The notes beneath the pieces are model-generated. The model was given only the letters and a program-made list of their open reading frames with translations, did no database searches and was not told where the DNA came from. The translations under genes and the position numbers were made by a program. Positions 17,101 to 24,950 of a stretch of 64,000 bases of DNA are shown one piece after another. The DNA is from Actinacidiphila glaucinigra (GTDB lineage: Bacteria > Actinomycetota > Actinomycetes > Streptomycetales > Streptomycetaceae). The stretch's first letter is position 1. Every line of letters begins with the position of its first letter. Location: NCBI RefSeq assembly GCF_900188405.1, contig NZ_FZOF01000003.1, positions 1 to 64,000 on the forward strand, given 5' to 3'.

Positions 17101-17958
17101 GGCGACGTGCGTGCCGTGCCCGAAGTGGTCGTCAGTGTTCGTGCTGTCGGAGAAGTTCCTGGCCTCCGCGATCCGCCCCGCGAGATCGGGGTGGTTCGCG
17201 TCGACGCCGGTGTCCAGCACCGCGACCTTCACACCCTGGCCCTCGTACCCGGCCTTCCACGCGGCGGGCGCGTTGATCTGCGCGGTGCTGCGGTCCAGCA
17301 CCGCCTTGACCTTGCCGTCCAGCGAGACCCGCGGGGTCACCGCGGCCCGGGCGGCGTCCGAGCTCCCACCGGGGTTCAGCGTCTTCCAGAAGGCGCCGAG
17401 TTCGTCGCCGTCGACCCGGAGGGAGCGGGCGTCGATGCTCTCCAGGGTGCGCGAGGCCGTCTTGTCCGCGCGCAGCGCCACCAGCCGGTCGGCGGTCGCC
17501 TCGGCGGTCTTCGCCGCCTGCGCGGTGACGCGTGCCCGGGTCGCCTCGGGCCGCGAGGAGACGATCAGCGGCAGCGTGGAGGTGTGCGCCTCGTCGAAGC
17601 CCGCGGCGATCAGCGCCGTCACGTCGAACAGCCGCCGGTCCAGGGTGCCCGTGGACACCAGCGCCTCGGCGTCGAACGGTATGACGGTCAGGGACTTGCC
17701 GTCGGTCTCCAGCGTGCGGAAGGGGATGCCCTCACGGCCGGGTCCGGGCTGGACCGAGGCGGTGTGCCGCCCACCGGGCAGCGACGTCACCGTCACCCGG
17801 TCGCCGGTCACCAGCCGTACGGTGGCGGAGGACGTCCCGGTACGGTCGGCGGATCGCGCCGGTCCGTCCGGTGCGGTCCCCGCGGAGGCGGCCGTGGTGC
17901 CTCCGAGTGTCACCACCAGCACTGTCGATATCGCCGCTGTGAGGCGGAACCTTGCCAT
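14101..17958 (-). CDS. Secreted S8 subtilisin-like serine protease, 1285 aa
   Basis: Large secreted protease. An N-terminal signal peptide (Arg, then a hydrophobic run ending near ASAGT, about residue 32) is followed by a propeptide-like region and an S8 catalytic domain at about 240-490, with Asp249 (VLDTGVDANHPDL), His281 (GHGTHVAS) and Ser458 (GTSMATPHVAG). The ~800-residue C-terminal part includes a PA-like insertion (AELKKAGVRGKLAVVRW, AAGAKALMLVVEDG) and beta-rich domains that probably bind substrate or cell surface. All three catalytic residues are intact. The ATG at 17958 follows a weak AAAGG. The regulator gene downstream on the same strand may be independent. Function is inferred to be extracellular protein degradation. 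Confidence 0.93.
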   Translation of the reverse strand: MARFRLTAAISTVLVVTLGGTTAASAGTAPDGPARSADRTGTSSATVRLVTGDRVTVTSLPGGRHTASVQPGPGREGIPFRTLETDGKSLTVIPFDAEALVSTGTLDRRLFDVTALIAAGFDEAHTSTLPLIVSSRPEATRARVTAQAAKTAEATADRLVALRADKTASRTLESIDARSLRVDGDELGAFWKTLNPGGSSDAARAAVTPRVSLDGKVKAVLDRSTAQINAPAAWKAGYEGQGVKVAVLDTGVDANHPDLAGRIAEARNFSDSTNTDDHFGHGTHVASIVGGTGAASAGTRRGVAPKADLLVGKVLGDEGSGSESQVIDGMEWAAGEHAKVVNMSLGADMQTDGTDPMSQAVNTLTASTDTLFVIAAGNAGPGPSTVGSPGAADAALTVGAVDRDDSLASFSSRGPRFGDGAVKPDVTAPGVGIVAARAAGTTMGDPVDANYVAASGTSMATPHVAGAAALLAQQHPGWGAQQIKDALISTSRTVPGTKVTEQGGGRIDLATATGPITATGTVVLPPVQNGGKAGRQQAATVRYTNTGDKTVDLKLAVKLSTGTGRALPDGVVTLGSGTVSIAPGATADVPLSTDAAHAARGKYYGYVTAAAADGTVVAHTTVSLNVHAPKHKLTVVARDADGKVIEGAAPTIWGADGFVAYSAVEPGVAEVEEGTYQLSFGTLDRAADGQELREVVNPEVKVTKDTTVTLDASKVTEVKIRTPRPAEQRGILSYQTYRKIDGNGLIQGVMFFDIAKRLYVSPTARVTDGDFEYASRWQLVAPQLRAKVSGTSPAFTPYYVPASPAFDDKGAKLTAVDAGTGTAAELKKAGVRGKLAVVRWHFTDDRELAAAAKAAGAKALMLVVEDGFYPWTRWSPTGDRMAVPTMRAGSAEGTALLKHINKRTTTVEFSGTVRSPYLYDVMQVSKGFVPKNLVHTVSERESAVVRSTYTRTGASQWASEQRFGWRPYQDTAWNQYSREVPTGLERVEYVTGGDTLWRHTVHHNVVFGMDTPLGAGMQNVPRTYRPGQKATERWFGAVVRPSIPRGAAWPSVRNGNTLSLFVPEFNDSGTGHYSFYELNGFGGGIGTGTARAGAAAPVDDTATAVLYRDGKRIAESDQGAWGNFEVPAGDARYRLDLTTARTSDDWRFGTGTRTSWTFRSGTAAQPTALPLLQVDYTVPVDARNAVGPARRHTLGLNVRMQDGVAAPRGVTVRVETSYDDGRTWTRAATARKGGGFTAAVERPSRVRGDAYVTLRVTATDAAGNSVRQTVDRAYLHSGARNSGGR

Positions 17959-18434
17959 CACCCAAACACCTTTCGTACAGCTCCGGGTCACGCGCTGTCC
18001 GCCAGAATCTGCCGATGCCGGGGAGGTGTCACCGGTTATCGGCTGTCACAGCTGCGACATGTCCCAACGGCGACACGGCGCTTCGGGCAACCGGCGACGA
18101 CCCCCACCAGGGCACGGCGAACCCCCCGCTGCCGGTACGAAACACCCCCAACCGGCGGGGCCGGCCGGCCCCGAGGCGCGGATGACGGAGGGCCCCGACG
18201 ATCCGGCGCGCCGGTACGTCGCCGGTCGGGCGGGAGCGGTCGGGGGCAGACGTCGGCGGCGACGCCGTGCCGAAGGCGGGGCACCGCGGCACACACCTTG
18301 CACGGCGCGGGGGTTCAGCGGCCCACTCCCTGCGCGGCGCGGGGGTTCAGCGGCCCACCGCACGCCCCGGACCGGAACCTGTGGGGTCGGCCCGGTGCGC
18401 GGCGGCGGCGCGGGCCGCCGCACGCGGAGAGCCG
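17959..18434. other. 476-bp non-coding stretch with a 24-bp direct repeat
   Basis: This region upstream of the subtilase contains its promoter area and no convincing gene. A 24-base segment beginning CGGCGCGGGGGTTCAGCGGC occurs at 18303-18326 and again at 18335-18358, identical copies with a 32-bp period. Flanking bases TTGCA and CTGCG before the two copies are partly alike, so the duplicated unit may have been slightly longer. Readings across the region in any frame are Arg/Pro-rich and unlike protein. Confidence 0.55.
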
Positions 18435-19358
18435 TCAGCCGTCCCGCCGCTCCGCCTCGCCCGCGGCACGCCGCCCCGCGGCATCACCCTCGGGCGCGCC
18501 GGACGCCGACCACTGCAGAAGGAAGCGCAGCGCCTCCGCCGAGGGGGTGCCGGGCCGGGCGGTGTAGGTGATGAGCGACTGGCCGGTCTGGCCCTCGACG
18601 GTCAACTGCTGGACGTCCAGCGTGAGGGGCCCGACCAAGGGGTGCTGGTAGGTCTTGCTGCGCGGCCTGGCCCCGCGTACCCGGTGGCTTCCCCACCAGC
18701 TGCGGAAGTCGGCGTCCTTGACGCTGAGTTCGCCCACGAGGGCGGCGAGCGCGGGGTCCTCGGGGTAGCGGCCCGCCTCCATCCGCAGGGAGGCCACGCA
18801 CTCGCGGGCGATGCCGGCCCACTCCTCCCCGTACAGCGCCCGGTAGGCGGGATCGAGGAAGGTGAGCCGGATGACGTTGCGGTGCTCGGGCGGCAGGGCG
18901 GCGAAGTCGGTCAGGAGCGCCGCGGCGGGGGCGTTCCACGCCAGGACGTCCTGCCGGCGGCCCAGGACCATCGCCGGGACGTCGCGCATGCCGTCCAGCA
19001 GTTGCTGGATCTGCGGCAGCACCCGTTGCGCGGGGGCCGGGCGGGACGCCTTCGGCTGGGTGACGTCGGCGATGGCGAACAGGTAGGCCCGCTCGTCCGG
19101 GGCCAGTTCGAGGGCGTCGGCGAGTGATTCCAGCACGGCTTGGGAGACCCGGCGGGTACGGCCCTGCTCCAGGCGCACCACGTAGTCGACGCTCACGTGG
19201 GCACGCTCGGCGAGTTCCTCGCGGCGCAGCCCGGGGACGCGGCGATGCCGTCCGTCGTCCGGCAGACCGAGCCGTCCGACGTCGACCGCGCCCCGCTGGG
19301 CGCGCAGGAAGTCGCCGAGCGCTTTGTCGGGGCGGTGCGGGCGGTCGGCGGAAGGCAT
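18435..19358 (-). CDS. XRE/MmyB-type helix-turn-helix regulator, 307 aa
   Basis: Residues about 10-85 hold an XRE helix-turn-helix with the actinobacterial pattern RRVPGLRREELAERAHVSVDYV, then RLEQGR. Residues about 110-280 match the MmyB-like ligand-binding domain (VLAWNAPAAALLTDF, FLDPAYRALY, WWGSHRVR), thought to bind fatty acids or similar small molecules. It is divergent from the aldehyde dehydrogenase (168-bp gap), the arrangement usual for this family, where the regulator controls the neighbouring redox enzyme. The C-terminal 25 residues are Ala/Gly/Arg-rich. Start at ATG 19358 lacks a strong ribosome binding site. Confidence 0.9.
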   Translation of the reverse strand: MPSADRPHRPDKALGDFLRAQRGAVDVGRLGLPDDGRHRRVPGLRREELAERAHVSVDYVVRLEQGRTRRVSQAVLESLADALELAPDERAYLFAIADVTQPKASRPAPAQRVLPQIQQLLDGMRDVPAMVLGRRQDVLAWNAPAAALLTDFAALPPEHRNVIRLTFLDPAYRALYGEEWAGIARECVASLRMEAGRYPEDPALAALVGELSVKDADFRSWWGSHRVRGARPRSKTYQHPLVGPLTLDVQQLTVEGQTGQSLITYTARPGTPSAEALRFLLQWSASGAPEGDAAGRRAAGEAERRDG

Positions 19359-19526
19359 GTGCCCATTCTCGGCACCGGACGCTGCGCGTGCCTGGTACGG
19401 CCAGTCCCAGGGACACTCCGTCCCTGGCCGCCCCCGTGGCGCCGGGCGGAGCGTGGAGCCGTCGCCGGCGGCCGGTACGCGCCGTGCCGGCCCCGATCCC
19501 CTCCGTGAACGACCCGAGGATTCCTG

Positions 19527-20960
19527 ATGATCACGTATGACCGGCTCTTCATCGGCGGCCGGTGGACCGCCCCTTCCGCACCGGACCTGATCGAGGTCCG
19601 CTCACCCCACGACGGCTCCCTGGTCGGCCGGGCCGCCCAGGCCGGCCCGGCCGACGTCGACCGGGCCGTGGCCGCGGCCCGCGCCGCCTTCGACGAGGGG
19701 CCGTGGCCGCGCATGGCCCCCGAGGAGCGGATACGGGCCGTGGCCCGGTTCGACGAGCTGCACCTGGCCCGGGCCGCCGAGATCGCCGCGCTGATCACGG
19801 CCGAGAACGGCTCCCCCCACTGGTTCACCTCGATGCTGCAGCCGGCCGTGTCCGTGCAGACCCAGGGGTATCTGCGGGCCGCGGGCGAGCTCGCGTGGGA
19901 GGAGCGCCGCCCGGCCGCCGGGGGCGGCGAGACGGTGGTGCGGCGGGAGCCGGTCGGTGTGGTGGCCGCGGTGATCCCGTGGAACGCGCCGCACCAGTCG
20001 GCGCTGGCCAAGCTGGTCCCGGCGCTGCTCGCCGGCTGCACGGTGGTGCTCAAGCCGTCCCCCGAGACCGCGCTGGACGGACTGCTGCTCGGGGAGCTCT
20101 TCGCCGAGGCGGGCTTCCCCGACGGGGTGGTGAGCATCCTGCCCGGCGGCCGCGAGGCCGGCGCCCACCTGGTCGCGCATCCCGGGGTCGACAAGGTCGC
20201 CTTCACCGGCTCCACCACGGCTGGCCGCGCCATCGCGGGCGCCGCGGCGGAGACCTTCAAGCGCGTCACCCTGGAGCTGGGCGGCAAGTCCGCCGCGATC
20301 GTCCTGGAGGACGCCGACCTCGACCAGGTCGTGGCGGGCCTGAAGTACGCCTCCTTCGGCAACAACTCCGAGGCGTGCGTCGCGCAGACCCGCATCCTGG
20401 CCCCGCGCAGCCGCTACGAGGAGGTCGTCGCGGCGGTCGCCGCGCTCGCCGAGGGCCTCGCGGTGGGCGACCCCGCGGACCCGGCCACCTTCCTCGGCCC
20501 GATGGTCCGCGCCGACCAGGCGGAGCGGGTCCGCTCGTACGTCGAGCTGGGCGTGCGGGAGGGCGCGCGGCTGGTGACGGGCGGCCCCGGGATCCCCCAG
20601 GGCCTGGAGGGCGGGCACTACGTGCGTCCCACCGTCTTCGCCGATGTCGACAACGCGATGCGGATCGCCCGGGAGGAGATCTTCGGGCCGGTGCTGGTCG
20701 TGATCCCCTTCGACGACGAGGACGAGGCCGTCCGCATCGCCAACGACTCCCCGTACGGGCTGGGCGGCGGGGTGTGGACGGCGGACCGGGAGCACGGCCT
20801 GGAGATCGCCCGGCGGGTGCGTACCGGGACCTTCAACGTCAACGGCGCCTCTCCCGACATGGCGGCCCCCTTCGGCGGCTTCAAGGCGAGCGGCGTCGGC
20901 CGCGAGTTCGGTGCGGCGGGGCTGGCCCACTACACCGAGCTGAAGACCATCGCGGTCTGA
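19527..20960 (+). CDS. NAD(P)-dependent aldehyde dehydrogenase, 477 aa
   Basis: Full-length ALDH. Visible motifs are the substrate/cofactor stretch IPWNAPH with downstream KPSPETAL, the catalytic Glu250 (LELGGKSAAIV), catalytic Cys284 (SEACVAQTR) and the C-terminal PFGGFKASGVGREFG. GAGGATT lies before the ATG at 19527. The enzyme oxidises an aldehyde to the acid; the substrate cannot be named. It is divergent from the XRE/MmyB regulator, which is the likely controller. The LOG-like gene is convergent after 24 bases. Confidence 0.94.
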   Translation: MITYDRLFIGGRWTAPSAPDLIEVRSPHDGSLVGRAAQAGPADVDRAVAAARAAFDEGPWPRMAPEERIRAVARFDELHLARAAEIAALITAENGSPHWFTSMLQPAVSVQTQGYLRAAGELAWEERRPAAGGGETVVRREPVGVVAAVIPWNAPHQSALAKLVPALLAGCTVVLKPSPETALDGLLLGELFAEAGFPDGVVSILPGGREAGAHLVAHPGVDKVAFTGSTTAGRAIAGAAAETFKRVTLELGGKSAAIVLEDADLDQVVAGLKYASFGNNSEACVAQTRILAPRSRYEEVVAAVAALAEGLAVGDPADPATFLGPMVRADQAERVRSYVELGVREGARLVTGGPGIPQGLEGGHYVRPTVFADVDNAMRIAREEIFGPVLVVIPFDDEDEAVRIANDSPYGLGGGVWTADREHGLEIARRVRTGTFNVNGASPDMAAPFGGFKASGVGREFGAAGLAHYTELKTIAV

Positions 20961-20984
20961 CCCGAGCATGTCCTCCCCGGTCGC

Positions 20985-21473
20985 TCAGCCCTCCGGGGAG
21001 GACTCCGCGAGCGCGGCCTCCACGGCGTCGACGGCCTCCTCGGCGGAGGCCGCCCGCAGGAACGTCTCCCCAGGTCCGGGCCCCCGCACGTCCCAGCCGC
21101 CGACCACGACGACCGGCTTGCCGGTCCGCAGGGCGAGCGCCACCTCGCTCAGCGTGCCCCAGCTGCCGCCGACCGCCACCACGGCGTCGGCCGCTGCGAC
21201 GACGAGGCCGTTGCGGAGTTCGCCGAGGCCGGTGGCGATCGCCACGGTGAGCGAGGGGTCACCCGCCCGGCGGTCCCGGCCCGGGAGGAGTCCGACAGTG
21301 GTCCCGCCCTGCGCGCGGGCCCCCTCGGACGCCGCGCCCATCACCCCGCCGAGCCCGCCGCAGACGACGACGGCGCCGCGCCGGGCCAGGAGTTCGCCCA
21401 CCCTGCGGGCGTCCTCGCGCTCCCGCCCGGTGGCCTCGGCCGGCCCCACCACGGCGACATAACGGCTCGTCAT
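20985..21473 (-). CDS. LOG-like/Rossmann-fold nucleotide-binding protein (TIGR00725 type), 162 aa
   Basis: Short Rossmann-like protein with VAVVGPAEA near the N-terminus and the family motif GGLGGVMGAASEGA at about 39-52, followed by VGGSWGTLSEVALAL at about 101-115. These correspond to the PGGxGT nucleotide-binding pattern of lysine-decarboxylase-like/LOG proteins, which can act as nucleotide 5'-monophosphate phosphoribohydrolases. The short length fits the TIGR00725 group, whose function is not established. GGGGGAGGGG precedes the ATG at 21473. It is divergent from the GH3 lipoprotein gene. Confidence 0.85.
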   Translation of the reverse strand: MTSRYVAVVGPAEATGREREDARRVGELLARRGAVVVCGGLGGVMGAASEGARAQGGTTVGLLPGRDRRAGDPSLTVAIATGLGELRNGLVVAAADAVVAVGGSWGTLSEVALALRTGKPVVVVGGWDVRGPGPGETFLRAASAEEAVDAVEAALAESSPEG

Positions 21474-21500
21474 GACCCCTCCCCCGGCGTCCCGCTCCGA

Positions 21501-21528
21501 TTGACAGAGAGGACAATCAGGATATTCG
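21501..21528 (+). promoter_or_regulatory. Promoter of the GH3 lipoprotein gene
   Basis: A perfect -35 TTGACA (21501-21506), a 16-bp spacer and TATTCG (21523-21528) would start transcription about at the GTG at 21537, giving a leaderless mRNA. A reading frame beginning at the TTG of the -35 box is therefore not the real start. Confidence 0.5.
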
Positions 21529-21536
21529 CTGCACGG

Positions 21537-22739
21537 GTGACCTCGTATGCCCGCACCTCCCGCCGCGTGTCCCTCGCCCTGCTGGCCACGACGATGGCCC
21601 TCGCCGCCTGCCAGGGCTCGCCGTCCTCCCCGGAATCCATGGTCGCCACGGGACGGCCCGCGGCCACCACCGCCCCGAAGGCGTCCTGTGTGGACCGGGT
21701 CCTGGCGGCGATGAACGACACGCAGCGCGTGGGCCAGCTCTTCATGGGCGCTGCCCAGCTGCCCACGCCGCCGAAGGCGGACCTGGACGCGATGCGGTCG
21801 TACGCCGTCGGGTCGGTGTTCCTCGCGGGCCGCAGCACCTCCGGGGTGACGAAGACCCGGTCCCTGGTGGACGGGCTGCAGAAGTCGCTGGGGGTGACGG
21901 TGGCGGGACAGCGGATCGGCCTGCTGGTCTCCACGGACCAGGAGGGCGGCCAGGTGCAGGTCCTCAAGGGCACCGGCTTCTCCACGATCCCCAGCGGCAA
22001 GACCCAGGGCACCTGGTCCACCGCCACGCTGCGCTCGCGCGCGGAGACCTGGGCGAAGGAGCTGAAGAAGGCGGGCGTCAACGTCAACCTGGCTCCCGTC
22101 GCCGACATCGTCCCCACCTCGATCGGCACCGCGAACGCCCCCATCGGCCGCTACGGCCGCCAGTTCGGCTCGACGTCGGGCGTGGTGTCCCCGCACGTCA
22201 CGGCGTACGTCCAGGGCTCGAAGACGGCCGGGGTGCTGACCACACCCAAGCACTTCCCCGGCCTCGGCAGCGTCAAGGGCAACACCGACACGACCGCCTC
22301 GGTGACGGACACGACGCTGACCCGCACCGGCAGCAACATCGCGCCCTTCCGCGCGGGGATCTCCGCGGGCGCGGGGCTGGTGATGGTGTCACTGGCCACG
22401 TACAAGCGCATCGACCCGAAGCACAAGGCCGTGTTCTCGTCGGTGATCGTCGATCAGACCCTCCGCCGCGACCTGGGCTTCAAGGGCGTCATCATCTCCG
22501 ACGACCTCGGCAAGGCGGCCTCCGCCCAGTCCACGGCGCTCGGCCAGCGCGCCCTCTCCTTCCTGCGCGCCGGCGGCGACCTCACCCTCACTGTCTCCCC
22601 CAAGGGCATCCCCACGATGGCCGAGGGCATCCGCTACGCCATGCGCCACGAACCGAAGGTACGGACGCTGGTCTCGAACAGCGTGCGCCGCGTGCTGACC
22701 GCCAAACAGGCCGCGGGCGTGCTGCGCTGCACGACCTGA
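21537..22739 (+). CDS. Lipoprotein glycoside hydrolase family 3 (NagZ-like beta-N-acetylglucosaminidase), 400 aa
   Basis: The N-terminus has positive charges, a hydrophobic run and a lipobox ending in Cys (ALAAC), so the mature enzyme is tethered to the outer face of the membrane. The GH3 domain shows ISTDQEGG-type substrate loop (LVSTDQEGGQVQ), KHFPGLG at about 238 and the nucleophile region IISDDLG, with the first Asp near residue 322. Bacterial enzymes of this type remove N-acetylglucosamine from muropeptides or chitin fragments. The Gly-Leu-Gly-Ser after KHFPG differs from the HG...DSH of NagZ, so the acid/base His may be displaced; substrate is uncertain. GTG 21537 is chosen because TTG 21501 lies in the promoter. 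Confidence 0.88.
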   Translation: MTSYARTSRRVSLALLATTMALAACQGSPSSPESMVATGRPAATTAPKASCVDRVLAAMNDTQRVGQLFMGAAQLPTPPKADLDAMRSYAVGSVFLAGRSTSGVTKTRSLVDGLQKSLGVTVAGQRIGLLVSTDQEGGQVQVLKGTGFSTIPSGKTQGTWSTATLRSRAETWAKELKKAGVNVNLAPVADIVPTSIGTANAPIGRYGRQFGSTSGVVSPHVTAYVQGSKTAGVLTTPKHFPGLGSVKGNTDTTASVTDTTLTRTGSNIAPFRAGISAGAGLVMVSLATYKRIDPKHKAVFSSVIVDQTLRRDLGFKGVIISDDLGKAASAQSTALGQRALSFLRAGGDLTLTVSPKGIPTMAEGIRYAMRHEPKVRTLVSNSVRRVLTAKQAAGVLRCTT

Positions 22740-22748
22740 CGCTCCGGC

Positions 22749-22765
22749 GCCCGCCCCGGGCGGGC
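22749..22765. terminator. Short GC hairpin between convergent genes
   Basis: GCCCGCC and GGCGGGC form a 7-bp stem around a 3-base loop directly after the GH3 stop and before the stop of the minus-strand small gene. Position between convergent genes supports a shared terminator; stem is short. Confidence 0.4.
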
Positions 22766-22771
22766 CGCCGG

Positions 22772-22997
22772 TCAGCCGGCCTCGATCGTCGCCGCCAGGG
22801 TGGCGACGATCGAGGTCAGCTCACGGGCGGTGAGCACGGTGTCCACGAACTGGCCGTACGTGTCGCGAAGCTCGAACGCGCCGTCGGGGCGTTTGCCCGG
22901 CCCCGGGGAGTCCCCGGCCACCGCCCTCCCCCACTTCGTCGAGGAACTCCCGGACGCTGTAGGCGCGTCTGCCGAACGAGATCGCCGGTGTCTCCAC
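22772..22997 (-). pseudogene. Small conserved actinomycete protein broken by a 1-base frameshift
   Basis: Two halves in different frames join into one smooth protein of 74 residues. Frame one reads ETPAISFGRRAYSVREFLDEVG; frame two continues AVAGDSPGPGKRPDGAFELR and ends TLAATIEAG before TGA at 22772. The span of 226 bases is 75 codons plus one, and the switch occurs in a run of five C (22928-22932, G on the coding strand), so one extra base there explains it. The GTG at 22997 is the best start but has no strong ribosome binding site. The cause could be a real mutation or a sequencing error in the homopolymer. Function of the intact protein is unknown to me. Confidence 0.65.
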
Positions 22998-23170
22998 CGC
23001 CCACAGCAGGTTCTCGTCCGTCGGCGGTGTTTGCGTCGGCTTACGGTGACGGTGCGTGAGGTCCGCCGCCGGATGCCCGGGACCGTAGCACCCGGGAACG
23101 GAGGCCGGATCGCCACCCGGGGGAACGGCCGGGATGGCGGGCCGGGGCCGTGGGGTGGCACTGTCGAGGC

Positions 23171-24523
23171 ATGGAGCCGCTCTCCCGCAGGCACGTCGCG
23201 CAGCGCTGGCTGGCCCGCCTGGCCCTGACCGCGGCGGGGGCGGCCGTGGCGCTGCCGCTGGTGGTCGCCGGACTGCGCAGCATCGCACTGGTGGGCGCCG
23301 CGCTGGGCGGCACCGCGCTGACGGCGGCGGGGGCGTGGTGGGTGCTGACCCGCCGCGGTGTGGTGCGGGCGCTGGCCGTGCTGCTGACCGCTGCGACCCC
23401 GCTGGTCGTCCTCGCCTACTACGACCGGGCCAATCTGCTGTGGGTCGTGGTCACCTCGCTCGGCCTGTGGGCGCTGGCCGTCGCCGCCGGACGCAGCGCG
23501 GTGCGCGCCACCCGGGCCCACGAGGCGCGGCTGAGGGAGCGGATCGCGGCCCGGCCACGGCGGCCGTTCCTGATCATGAACCCGCGCTCAGGCGGCGGCA
23601 AGGTCGGCGAATTCGGGCTGAAGGAGAAGGCGGAGGCGCTCGGCGCCCGGGTCGTGCTGCTCGACCCCGACCATCCGCAGGACGTCGCCGAGCTCGCCCG
23701 GCGGGCCGCGGACGAGGGCGCCGACCTGCTCGGGGTGGCCGGCGGGGACGGCACGCAGGCACTGGTGGCCGGGGTGGCGGCCGAGCGGGGACTGCCGTTC
23801 CTGGTGATCTGCGCGGGCACCCGCAACCACTTCGCCATGGACCTGGGTCTGGACCGCGCCGACCCCGCGGCCTGCCTGGACGCGCTCAGGGACGGCGTGG
23901 AGCTCCGGGTCGACCTCGGCTACGTCGGCGACCGGCCCTTCGTCAACAACGTCTCGTTCGGCGCCTACGCGGCCGTCGTGCAGAGCCCGGCGTACCGCGA
24001 CGACAAGGTCGGCACCATCCTGGAGCTTCTGCCCGACCTGCTCACGCACCGCGCCGGGCCCCGGCTGACGGCGACGGCCGGGGACGCCGTCATCGACGAG
24101 CCGCAGGCCGTACTGGTGAGCAACAACCCGTACCGGACCGACGACCCGGCCGGGCTCGGCCGCCGGGACCGTCTCGACACCGGTCTGCTGGGGGTGCTGG
24201 GCGTCAAGGTCGACAACGCGGCCCAGGCCGCCGGACTGCTGATGGGCCCCCGGGTGGCCTCCGGGCTGACCGTGGCGACGGCCCGGGAGGTGCTGACCAC
24301 CGCCGACGCCGCCGAGATCGACGCGGGCGTGGACGGCGAGGCCCTCGTGCTGCCCACCCCCGTGCGCTGCCGCGTACGCCCCGGCGCGCTGCGCGTCCGG
24401 GTGCCGCGCAGCCGCCCCGGAGTGCCGGCGACGGGTGTCCGCACGGATTGGCGGCGGCTGCGCAAACTCGCGCTGACCATGGGCCGCACGGCCGCCGGCC
24501 GCCCGCACCGGCCCGGCGCCTGA
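23171..24523 (+). CDS. Diacylglycerol kinase catalytic-domain protein with N-terminal membrane segments, 450 aa
   Basis: Four hydrophobic segments occupy residues about 15-110. The lipid/NAD kinase-like catalytic domain follows (RPFLIMNPRSGGGKVGEFGL at about 130; GVAGGDGTQALVAGVA at about 192; GTRNHFAMDLGLD at about 219), with all ATP-site glycines intact. The C-terminal part carries the second beta-sandwich region (DIDAGVDGEALVLPTPVRCRVRPGALRV-like). Proteins of this type phosphorylate diacylglycerol or related lipids at the membrane. ATG 23171 follows GAGG. Its TGA (24521-24523) is part of the CTGATCAGG segment of the repeats that fill the gap to the LacI gene. Confidence 0.88.
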   Translation: MEPLSRRHVAQRWLARLALTAAGAAVALPLVVAGLRSIALVGAALGGTALTAAGAWWVLTRRGVVRALAVLLTAATPLVVLAYYDRANLLWVVVTSLGLWALAVAAGRSAVRATRAHEARLRERIAARPRRPFLIMNPRSGGGKVGEFGLKEKAEALGARVVLLDPDHPQDVAELARRAADEGADLLGVAGGDGTQALVAGVAAERGLPFLVICAGTRNHFAMDLGLDRADPAACLDALRDGVELRVDLGYVGDRPFVNNVSFGAYAAVVQSPAYRDDKVGTILELLPDLLTHRAGPRLTATAGDAVIDEPQAVLVSNNPYRTDDPAGLGRRDRLDTGLLGVLGVKVDNAAQAAGLLMGPRVASGLTVATAREVLTTADAAEIDAGVDGEALVLPTPVRCRVRPGALRVRVPRSRPGVPATGVRTDWRRLRKLALTMGRTAAGRPHRPGA

Positions 24524-24950
24524 TCAGGCCGGTGGCCCCGGCGAAGCGGAGACCCCCACCGGCGCCGGTGCTCCCGAACCCGTGCCCGGTCCCGTCCCCG
24601 TACGCACGTGCACGCAGATCAGCGGCCGCGCGGCCAAAACCAGCACCTCACGGGCCGCACCACGACCGGAGCCCCAGACCCGCCGGATCGACCCGGCACC
24701 TGATCAGGCCGGTGGCCGCGGCGACGCGGAGACCCGCGCCGCCACCGGCTGCCCGGACGGGCTCAGCGCCTGATCAGGCCGAAGTCGCGGACCACCAAAC
24801 CGGACTGGAGCACGACCCACCGGCGCCCGTGCTCCTGAACCCGTGCCCGGTCCCGTCCCCGTACGCACGTGCGCGCAGATCAGCGGCCGGGCAGCCGAAG
24901 CCAGCGCCGCACCGCGACCCGGCCCGGAACGGCACCCGGCCGGGCGCGGC
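24516..24950. repeat. Decayed tandem copies of the LacI-gene 3' end
   Basis: Three repeat families are interleaved here. (A) CTGATCAGGCCGGTGGCC with its extension occurs at 24520-24555 and 24700-24735, 34 of 36 bases alike, period 180. (B) A 73-bp segment at 24556-24628 recurs at 24817-24889, 70 of 73 alike, offset 261. (C) GGCTCAGCGCCTGATCAGGC with downstream sequence at 24760-24824 recurs at 24948 onward, where it is the last codons and stop of the LacI gene. On the minus strand copy C still reads VVLQSGLVVRDFGLIRR and a stop, next to VVLQPELVVRDSSLIRR in the gene itself. The region looks like leftovers of one or more lost LacI-type genes or of repeated 3'-end duplication. Confidence 0.75.

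Noticed and set aside
14026..18567. A 1513-codon open frame on the plus strand opposite the subtilase
   Set aside because: Gly/Arg/Val-rich antisense shadow created by high GC third positions; the minus strand encodes a complete subtilase with catalytic triad.
21501..21536. Twelve-codon longer start (TTG) for the GH3 lipoprotein
   Set aside because: TTGACA here is better explained as the -35 box; the shorter form gives a normal lipoprotein signal.
24516..24950. CRISPR array or mobile-element origin of the repeats
   Set aside because: Repeat lengths and spacings are irregular and blocks derive from the LacI 3' end; no cas genes, transposase or terminal inverted repeats.
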